A DNA stretch of 64,000 nucleotides from Acanthosoma haemorrhoidale (Eukaryota; Arthropoda; Insecta; Hemiptera; Acanthosomatidae), in contig OV884009.1 in NCBI GenBank assembly GCA_930367205.1, positions 40,185,841 to 40,249,840 on the forward strand. The letters run 5' to 3'. The position numbers and the translations under genes were made by a program. Shown piece by piece: positions 56,651-64,000 of the stretch. Every line of letters begins with the position of its first letter. Positions within the stretch are counted from its first letter, which is position 1. The notes beneath the pieces are model-generated. The model worked only from the letters and a program-made list of their open reading frames with translations, did no database searches and had not been told where the DNA came from.

Positions 56651-57272
56651 ATTTTTTTTTTTTTTATTAAAACAATTTTTATTAAGATAAAATTACAATC
56701 TGCCTTTTATTAGGCAATAAGTAATTGAGATAAATGTTATCATTCATACCATATTTACAATTCATCATTCACTCGCTCATTCATACAATATTTACAAACA
56801 GCCCAGAGGCCCCCCAAGTCCACAAGTTTGTCACCTCCCTCGCATGCAAAGGAGGAAGCGGAGTCTTGGGGAGTACCCCACGCTCCTACGTCAGCCGCGT
56901 CACTGGATAAGAGCCAGTGGAGGCTGACCAAGAGCGCGAGAGCCACAGACGCTCAGGACATGATTAGAGAAACTGGCCATTGCCAGGACTCCCACTATCA
57001 CTTAGTTATAGCAGGTCACGAGGCCACTGCCGTTTTAATCTCCGAGGAGGATTATAGGTGTGAGTGGTGCAGTGCAATGACTGTGCTAGGCAACTAGGGT
57101 GGTTGGATAGGTTACTACGAAATTTTATGAACTTGGAAGGGATGAGTTCAAGAATATAGGGTATATTCAGATCATTGTGAAGGGTTTTGTTGCTGACGTA
57201 ATAAGGGGCATTTACTATTGTTCTTAGGACTTTTGATTGAAAGGATTGGATGCGCTTGATGTTCGACTTTTT
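56651..57272 (-). mobile_element. 5'-truncated Jockey insertion nested in the PolB element
   Basis: It covers the last ~100 codons of ORF2 (ends KRQWPRDLL) plus a complete 3' UTR including the ~165 bp absent from the full-length copy, and an A-rich tail. TACTCAT flanks both sides (56644-56650 and 57273-57279). It is close in sequence to the 5.3-9.8 kb element, so it is a recent insertion. Confidence 0.9.
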
Positions 57273-57284
57273 TACTCATGATAT

Positions 57285-57650
57285 TAAAACTCATATCATC
57301 ATTTTTCTGTTTAATAGTCTCCTGTTAAAACACTTTGTAATAAATTGAAAAACTGGCTTATAAATAATTCCAATTGTATTCTCAGAGTCTAGCAGGTAAT
57401 ACTGTTACATCCCAGCGCTGGTATACATTAATTCTGAAAAGTGCAATGCCTCGCTCGATGTCAAGGTTGGCACCGTCGAGAACGAGATATTGCAGGCTTT
57501 GGATACCCTCAAACACCTAGTTGCGGGCTTAGCCTATCCTAAAACGCCTTAAAACTGCCCCCCTGACCACCCTCTTCCCCTCCTGCCCATCTCGTCTTCT
57601 CGCTCCCAAATATGTGTCTTAACCCGGGTTTTATAACAACTCCCGCATTA
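57285..57650 (-). repeat. Right long inverted repeat of the PolB element
   Basis: Inverse partner of 55150-55500; its inner end is cut by the Jockey insertion. Confidence 0.7.
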
Positions 57651-58255
57651 GAGATTTTGTGCTTAAAAAAACCAATGGCAAATGAAAATATTCATGGTTC
57701 AATAAATGTTTTAAGATCATCATCACTTTATAACCAACAGCTGTAACCGAGCTTGAAGGAAATCTACCTTTACACTTGTCTTCTGAACTAATGATGAGCT
57801 AGCCACTAGTGGGCCCTTCACATCTGTATGCCGACCGCGGGGCAAAGTTGTGTGACACGGATGCGCTGATCCTCGACACCTATAATTACATTTCAAGTTG
57901 CTCGGGGAGGCATTGTAGAGTATCGGCCCCAGGGCCACTAGTTAGCCAGGGAGCACTTCAGCGGTGAACAGCTGCTGGCGCGGTGAGAGCCCTCTCTTGA
58001 GTCGACCGCACAGAGTCTACGCCCCTCCAAAACTTCCTGATTCGAATAATGCCTATCTCCACAACTTTTGGATGAACCATCACAAGTTCTGCTTGGTTTC
58101 GCTGCTGTCATCTGGGAAACTGGAAGTAAGCCTGCATTTTACTCATCTATCGCCCTGGACACTTTAGACTCTTTTGGACTTCCTACATCCAATACCTCAC
58201 ACAGGCCTAGCAGCAGTATCAAAACACTGTTTATAACATAAATTGGAATTAAACT
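57651..58255. other. GC-richer patch, possible exon or repeat, unidentified
   Basis: Between 57720 and 58210 G+C is higher than around it. A plus-strand frame (57964-58167) includes GKLE|GTAAGC, a good splice-donor match, but no partner exon or domain is recognised. A minus-strand frame (57723-57938) is equally open. Confidence 0.3.
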
Positions 58256-58259
58256 GAAA

Positions 58260-58880
58260 ATGATTGAGACATTTTTTATAGATCAGAGCATCTTTATTAG
58301 AAACTTACAATTTGCTTATACAGCGTTAATTATTGGGATGTATGAATTCATTCATACCTATGTACAATATCCATTCATAGCAACTTTCACATTCTGCACA
58401 CGAGCCCCCCCAGACAAGTCCAGACGAGACTCCCAAGGCAATCCCCCAAGGAAGCATGTGGTAGTGCTGGGTGCAGTTAAGATCCCCTGCCTCCCTCCCA
58501 AACCGTTTTGTCATGATGTAAAGACCAGATAGAGGAGAAGAGAGTCAGAGACGCTCAAGAAGGGGATGGTCAGTACCAGGACCCCATGAACCACCTATCT
58601 ATTTACAATAGATCGCGAGGCCACCACCGAGGAGAATTGTATGGATGAGTGTTACTGGATAAGGAGTTGCCTAGAGAATTTGGAGAGCGGATGGGTTTTT
58701 GTGGGATTTAGAAAATCTTTAGGGGGGTCAAGCACAGTTGGCACATATATATCTCTGAGGAAATGTGATCTTTGAATGTAAAAATGAGCATTTACTGCAG
58801 TTCTGAGGACTATGGATTGGGTTGTTTGGATTCATTTGATGGCTGCCCAACCATAGGCACAATTTGGAATTAAGTCCAAA
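58260..58880 (-). mobile_element. Diverged Jockey-related 3' fragment, another subfamily
   Basis: The minus strand keeps the layout of the LINE end: HQMNPNNPIHSPQNCS (cf. IKRIQSFQSKVLRTI), a later GGGLAIYCK at the ORF2 stop, a UTR with ATGAATTCATACAT, and an AATAAAGATGCTC end. Substitutions and frameshifts are many. Confidence 0.5.
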
Positions 58881-59655
58881 TTGATTTTAGCAACTGTTAG
58901 TTAATGTTTGTGTAGTTTATTTTATAGCGTGAAAAGAAATATTTATTTTGGTATTAGTCCCACTATTATTTATGTCTACGCCACAGTCATATATACTCTA
59001 ATTAAATTTTTTTTTCTTTCATAGCCCCTTTAAATTTACAGATAATTATATACAATTATAGGTCCTCAGCCGAATCTATTTACAAATTTTTGTATTTCCT
59101 GTAGCATCGCTACATTATGTACAGGTTTTGTTATTTCTAATTAAATTTTTATGATAAAATTTAATTTATTTAATAAAGTTAGGTTGATTTTATAGGAGTG
59201 AGTTTTTGGTTGAAATTATTTGGTTAGAGTGTTTAGGATTTAGCCAGAAAATGGAATTGGAGGAATTGGTTACAACTCCTACCGGTAACAACAATTTTAA
59301 TACGATAGGGGTACGGTCAACAAATAAAAGATTGACCAGACAGATCTATTCAGAAATACGTGGAATTAAATATAAAGCAATATCTTGTGTACTATTCGTG
59401 TAAGTTATATTTTTATGTTTTATTTTAGAGTGATTTTCAAACATCAGAAGCGTCTAATGCTCACATCCTTGCTTCCCAACTGTATAAATTACATTATATA
59501 CTTTATATCCAATGATTACCACAGGTAGACACCGAGGTACACGAATTAAGTTTACAATGTACAACTTTTTTTATTGATGCATCGTTTTTAATTTATATTG
59601 AAAAATTACCACCTCAACTAACGCATACACAATTTATAATTATTAATGAACTACA
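58881..59655. other. Anonymous AT-rich sequence
   Basis: No gene or recognisable repeat. Confidence 0.5.
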
Positions 59656-59760
59656 GAAGAAAAGATTGTTAGGACTCGAACCCGGGACCTCAATAATATT
59701 TATTCGGAACTGTCCAGATTCCTCACTCAGACGTTCAGAAGACTATAAATTCTATTAATA
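59655..59760 (-). repeat. tRNA-like (SINE?) sequence 1
   Basis: The minus strand contains CCCGGGTTCGAGTCCTAAC, a good RNA polymerase III B box within a T-arm-like stem. An A-box-like stretch (CTGAGTGAGGAATCTGG) lies about 45 bases upstream. It does not fold into a full tRNA, so a tRNA-derived SINE remnant is more likely. Confidence 0.4.
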
Positions 59761-60465
59761 TATTGCTTATTCGTGAAATATAGTTTTGGAACTGTTGTTT
59801 ATCATAAATTATAAAATATAATACGTTTATAAATTGTTTATATATTCGTATTAATATTAGCTATATCACAAGTAATATTAATATACACTGGCCTGTTAAG
59901 TGCACGTCATCTTCTACCACTTAGGCCCACATTTCTTCGAGCTAAATAGTACGATAAGGAGTTAAATAAATACTGAAGTTGTCCAGCATAATTTCGTATT
60001 AAAACTTATATAAAGGGCTAATTCATAGTTTGGCAAATACTTGTAAACTCATGTATGTTTGCGCCTACCCGCATGACACCCTGCAATGGGCTTTTTGGTT
60101 CGTTATTCATACTTTTGACCATAAATCATTGTTTGGTGAAACATTTCTTTAAAACAAAATTAAGCGGCTAAATATTGACATAAAAAAAAAACATTATAAC
60201 CAGCGTGGAACGTATTACATACTCGATTTATATTTTCTGCTCCTAAAACTTGAAGCAAAATTAAAATTTTGTTGGGTTGCCACCTTAAATGTCTCTACGA
60301 ACTGAAAAAAATAATAAATGTAATTAGTTCCTGTGCGCCCGGAGGGGACTTGAGAAATCTTAAGCGAGAACGTTGGGAAGGGGGCTTATTTTTTTCCCCA
60401 CGATAATCTTTCCATTCCATACAATTTTACCAACAACTAAATAGAATAATTTCAGGCGAGATACG
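59761..60465. other. Anonymous AT-rich sequence
   Basis: No gene recognised. Confidence 0.5.
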
Positions 60466-60469
60466 CCTA

Positions 60470-61455
60470 CGGGTCAGGACATGATTGGAGAAGCTGGCCA
60501 TTGCCAGGACTCCCACTGTTACGCATTTATAGCAGGTCACGAGGCCACTGCCGCTTTAGTCTCCGACGAGGGAGGATTATACGGATGAGCGGAGCAGTGC
60601 AATGACTGTGCTACGGGATTAGGGTGGTTGGATAGGTTACTATGGAATTTGATGAACTTGGAAGTGATGAGTTCGAGAATATAAAGTATATTAAGATCTT
60701 TATAAAGGGTTTTGTTGCTGACGTAATAAGGGGCATTTACTATTTTTCTCAGGACTTTTAATTGAAAGGATTGTATGTTCGACTTTTTTGCTGTCCCCCA
60801 TAGCTCTATTCCGTATGTCCAGATTGGCTTAAGTATAACTTTGTAAATTAGTAATTTATTTTCTATTGAGAGATGGGATGTCCTTTGAAGTAGTCTGTTC
60901 AGTTGTCCAAAGCGTCTGTTTAGTACTTATCTTTTTAGCCTCGTATGTGGGTTCCAGGTCAGCCGTTTGTCGAGATGGAAGCCCAAGTACCGTACTAACT
61001 CCGGTCCAGGGAGAGGAATGGAATTAAAAGAAACTAGTGGACAAGACTAGTGGCAGAGGGTGAAGGTAATGTGGGAACATTTTGCTTCATTAACTTTAAT
61101 CAGCCGTTGGTATCACCAGTGGTCTTATCAAGGTATTTCGAAGGTTAAGGGATGCTATATCGGGGTCTGAGTGGGATGACAAGACTGCAGTGTCATCTGC
61201 AAATGTGGCCAAGAAGGTATTGGGGGTAGAGGGGATATCGGTGGTGTATAGGTTATAGAGTATGGGACCCAGGGGTACTGCCCTGTGGACCTCCTGCTTT
61301 TATGGGATAGTAATTAGAATATTCTAAGCAACAGCGGACTTGGAAGAAGCGGTTTGAAAGGTAGGACTGTAGGACTAGGAAAAGGGTCTGTGGTAAATAT
61401 CTTTTGAGCTTGTAAATCAAACCTGCGTACCAGACCCTGTCAAAAGCTAGATAAT
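60470..61455 (-). mobile_element. Jockey fragment: C-terminal half of reverse transcriptase to start of 3' UTR
   Basis: The minus strand matches ORF2 of the full-length element from AFDRVWYAGLIYKLK through the PQG block, the FADD region and RLKRQWPRDLL to about ATGTCCTGA of the 3' UTR. The PQGS region is frameshifted after AGGPQGS, and other indels follow. Unlike normal 5' truncation, the 3' tail is also missing; the left break is beside AGGCG-AGATA-CGCCT. Confidence 0.9.
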
Positions 61456-62935
61456 TAAATTCCTGTGATGTCAAATATGCTCGTAGCCAATGTCTTTAAC
61501 AAACTGGAGCAATGAAAAATGTTACTCAGGGAAAGTAATGAAGTTGGATAAAAAAATGAAGTCAGAGTATTATGAAAAGACTCACACAACATTTGCATAA
61601 TTAATCATCATAAAATAAGTGTCAACAAAACCTGTCTGAAAGTAGTCTCTCCCTTCATACTCGCAATTAAAATTTGATTAAAACACTATAAATTTTTCGA
61701 AGAACGTTATTGCAAAAGTTTCGAACATTTGATTGAGTAGCCAATCAAAATCGAAGTCGTGTAGAATGCATGAATAATGCTTAGCGTATGCGCCTAACTA
61801 TTCCAATCAGGTACCTACGTGCGATTGCAACTATGCTACATACGAGCCTTAATTAACTCCAAGTGTTATCCGCTAAGCAGTCATTATTTCAAATTGTAAT
61901 TTAGTTCGTGTTGGTAAAGTTATTCACCCATTAATAATGCACTCGGCATACAAACCAACTATATACTGTTTAATTGATTTTGCCCAACTACTGAAAGCCA
62001 TTGGATAGTGTAGACTTTGTGAGCCATTTGAAAGTTTCAACTAACTGGCTATCTACATTATGCAATTAATTCTCAAACTTTATCAATAAAGTTGTATCCA
62101 GTCTTAAGAACTGAAGAAACATATGGTTCCGAGATCTCAAGGATCAGTGCTAAATATCCCATTCATTATTTCAGTTTTCTACAACACTACAATTTTATGA
62201 AGCTAGACTAAGTGAACACTGACCAGGCCCACACACTTCAGAACAAATCTAAAGCGAAGCTGTGAATATAACCCTGCATCCACCAGTAGATCTTAGTAAT
62301 TAAAATCGTGTGATGTCTCTGTTTTTATTGGTGTAATAATTATTGGGTGTGCTATGTAATCTAACTAGTCTAAAGTTTCATTATTGAACAATTATTAATA
62401 ATATTAATTAAGCAATTATTTTTTATTAAGGAGTTTAAATAGTGATGGGGCTCTGTTTCCGAATTGCCATTCAAAGGCACCTTTCATGGCGTCAATATTG
62501 GGCCTCAATCATTCTCTGAAAATAATCGCTGATTTCCTTCGAGAACTTGTTTAATTTCAACATCATTATATTAATTGTAATATATATAATTAACAATTAT
62601 TTCTTGTGATAGGCATTTCCACAGGTAATGTTTATTAGCTCAAGAAACATGCAAAACGGCCAGGAACCATACCAGGGATCACGAAAGTGGAAAGATTCTG
62701 GCTTAATCTTGTTTCATTAATGCTGATTCAGTGGGAAAATAATAAACCGTTTTTGAATAATTTAGTCCTTATTTTAATTAGGTCAGTGTGACTTTTTAGC
62801 TTACGCAAGCACAAGATACAAGGTTGTGTATTTATTCATTTTCCCTCTCTAACTGTTATACCATTTGAGAAATTAGTATTGTAGTATTGGTCTCACAAAT
62901 ATTTATAAGTATAAATGATTATCAGTCAAAGAAAG
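61456..62935. other. Anonymous AT-rich sequence
   Basis: No gene or recognisable repeat. Confidence 0.5.
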
Positions 62936-63035
62936 ATTTTAGGTAAGATATGGACTCGAATCTGGAATCTTAAGTACCATCTGAATAATCCCACCTCGAC
63001 TCTCGACCTTATCAATTCTTCTGTTAGTCAAACTC
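62935..63035 (-). repeat. tRNA-like (SINE?) sequence 2
   Basis: The minus strand contains CCAGATTCGAGTCCATATC, resembling the B box at 59.68 kb, with TAAGGTCGAGAGTCGAGG about 50 bases upstream. It may be a diverged copy of the same tRNA-derived repeat. Confidence 0.35.
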
Positions 63036-63155
63036 TCTTTAAGACGCAGTGATACCAATGGTCACAGAGAGGACACAGTGGTACTCCTAAATTAATTTTC
63101 TAAGAGCTATTTTCTCGGGTTAGAGTCCACATCTTAACATAGATAATTCAACAAC
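63036..63155. other. Short spacer
   Basis: No feature seen. Confidence 0.5.
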
Positions 63156-63156
63156 A

Positions 63157-63492
63157 TTATTGTGCTAAAATTACAATCTGCCTTTTAGGCAATAAGTAAT
63201 TGAGATAAATGCTCTCATTCAGATCATATTTACAATTCATCATTCGCTCGCTCATTCATACAGTATTTACAAACAGCCCAGAGGCCTCCCAAATCCACAT
63301 GGTTGTCACCTCCCTCGCAAGAGAAAGAGGAAGCGGAGTCTTAGGAAGTCCCCCACGCTCCTCCGCCAGCCGCGTCGCCGGATACGAGCCAGTGAAGGCT
63401 GACCAAGAGCGCCACAACCGCTCAGGACATGATTTGAGAAACTTGCCATTGCTAGGACTCCCACTGTCACGCATTTATAGCAGGTCACGAAT
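63157..63492 (-). mobile_element. Jockey-family 3' UTR copy
   Basis: It runs from the ORF2 stop region (AGCAGGTCACGA on the plus strand) through the complete 3' UTR with the ~165-bp block and TTGCCTAAAAGGCAG to a short tail GCACAATAAT. The copy is 5'-truncated at the ORF2 end and similar to those at 46.4 and 56.7 kb. Confidence 0.87.
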
Positions 63493-64000
63493 AATAATTA
63501 ATTTTATAATAATAATAATACTTTAACGAATAATATAACGAATAATAATAATAGTTTTCTTAATAATAATTTAATAGAGTAATTTTACTCAGAAATAACA
63601 TTGAGTCTTGCGAGAAACGGTACGTGCTAATTGATTAATGGGTCTAGTAGGTTGATGAGTTAAAATTCTATTCCAGAAAGTATCTTACACAATTTGATTG
63701 TTCTTCGTCATCTTTAATATTGTTAAAGTTAAATATGTCGTGCCAAATTTTAACATTTTGCATTAAAAATCATATTTTTAGAAAAAGTTTGTATCGTTAA
63801 ACTTAATAAGTCACTAGCTTTATGAATACCTCATTTAATTGGTACTTAGATGAACAGTGATAAATTCACATAGTACTAGTTAGAGTGCGTATGATTGCTA
63901 CACGCAACCAATAACAGGCCTCCCCGGCCGTGTATCGTGAAGAATGGGCCAGTTATAACGATTCCCCCTAATGATGAAGCTATAAATCTAGGGAGCAGTA
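63493..64000. other. AT-rich sequence beginning with an AAT-type microsatellite
   Basis: Bases 63490-63560 are AATAATAATA-type repeats including three AACGAATAATA units. The rest shows nothing recognisable. Confidence 0.6.

Larger units (their letters stand above)
55145..57650 (-). mobile_element. Fossil Polinton/Maverick-like element with long inverted repeats
   Basis: The stretches about 55150-55500 and about 57285-57650 are reverse complements with many mismatches. Matching words, read from the outside in, are ATTTGGGAGC(A/G)AGAAGAC, AGGATAGGCTAAGCC(T/C)GC, CTTGACATCGAGC, GAATTATTTATAAG, AACAGGAGACT(G/A)TTAAACAG and GATATGAG. Between them lie a PolB fragment and a later Jockey insertion. 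Long inverted repeats plus protein-primed PolB are hallmarks of Polintons, but at ~2.5 kb most genes are gone. Outer ends and the 6-bp target duplication were not resolved. Confidence 0.55.

Noticed and set aside
59670..59700. Functional tRNA gene
   Set aside because: Only the T-arm/B-box portion is convincing; acceptor and anticodon stems do not form.
1..64000. CRISPR array, bacterial operons or prophage
   Set aside because: No regularly spaced identical repeats, no Shine-Dalgarno-led gene strings; content is eukaryotic transposons.

Overview
The window is AT-rich, repeat-dominated eukaryotic DNA. The repeats are of insect type: an errantivirus-like endogenous retrovirus, a Jockey-clade LINE family with many 5'-truncated copies, mariner/Tc1 remnants and a Polinton-type PolB remnant. 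That points to an arthropod, most likely an insect; I cannot name the species. I found no convincing host protein-coding gene and no intact tRNA or rRNA gene.

Layout. (1) 1-5207, minus strand: most of a gypsy/errantivirus-type LTR retrotransposon. It has one LTR (about 4621-5207), a tRNA-Lys-type primer site (4604-4621), gag (3188-4348), a -1 slippery heptamer (3236-3242), pol (867-3242) and env (937 to beyond the left edge). Pol keeps protease and integrase but lacks the reverse transcriptase and nearly all of RNase H, and the integrase has lost its catalytic Glu. (2) 5261-9822, plus strand: a full-length Jockey-type LINE flanked by a 16/17-bp target duplication. ORF1 and ORF2 share one reading frame and are separated by a single TAA. 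At least nine truncated relatives are scattered through the rest of the window. (3) 13976-15316 and 36208-36929: two probable solo LTRs, each with TG...CA ends and a perfect 5-bp target duplication. (4) About 19745-22450: long imperfect inverted repeats enclose a decayed gene of a multicopy hypothetical family of arthropods and other invertebrates. A 110-bp mariner-type MITE sits inside the right-hand repeat. (5) About 55140-57650: a second pair of long inverted repeats encloses a fossil protein-primed DNA polymerase B fragment (Polinton/Maverick type) and a later Jockey insertion with its own 7-bp duplication. (6) Smaller pieces: a Tc1-type transposase C-terminus (28 kb), a second decayed hypothetical gene (48 kb), a second LINE family's C-terminus (54 kb), two hammerhead-ribozyme-like cores (39.08 and 44.93 kb), degenerate repeat blocks (17.7-18.7 and 50.4-51.1 kb) and tRNA-like B-box sequences (59.7 and 63.0 kb).

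The remainder is anonymous AT-rich sequence with microsatellites and a strikingly recurrent set of 9-12-nt G/C homopolymers. The most novel leads are the two long-inverted-repeat elements with broken genes inside them, and the one-frame, methionine-free ORF2 arrangement of the full-length LINE. All boundaries and family assignments come from reading the sequence by eye; no search or alignment program was run.
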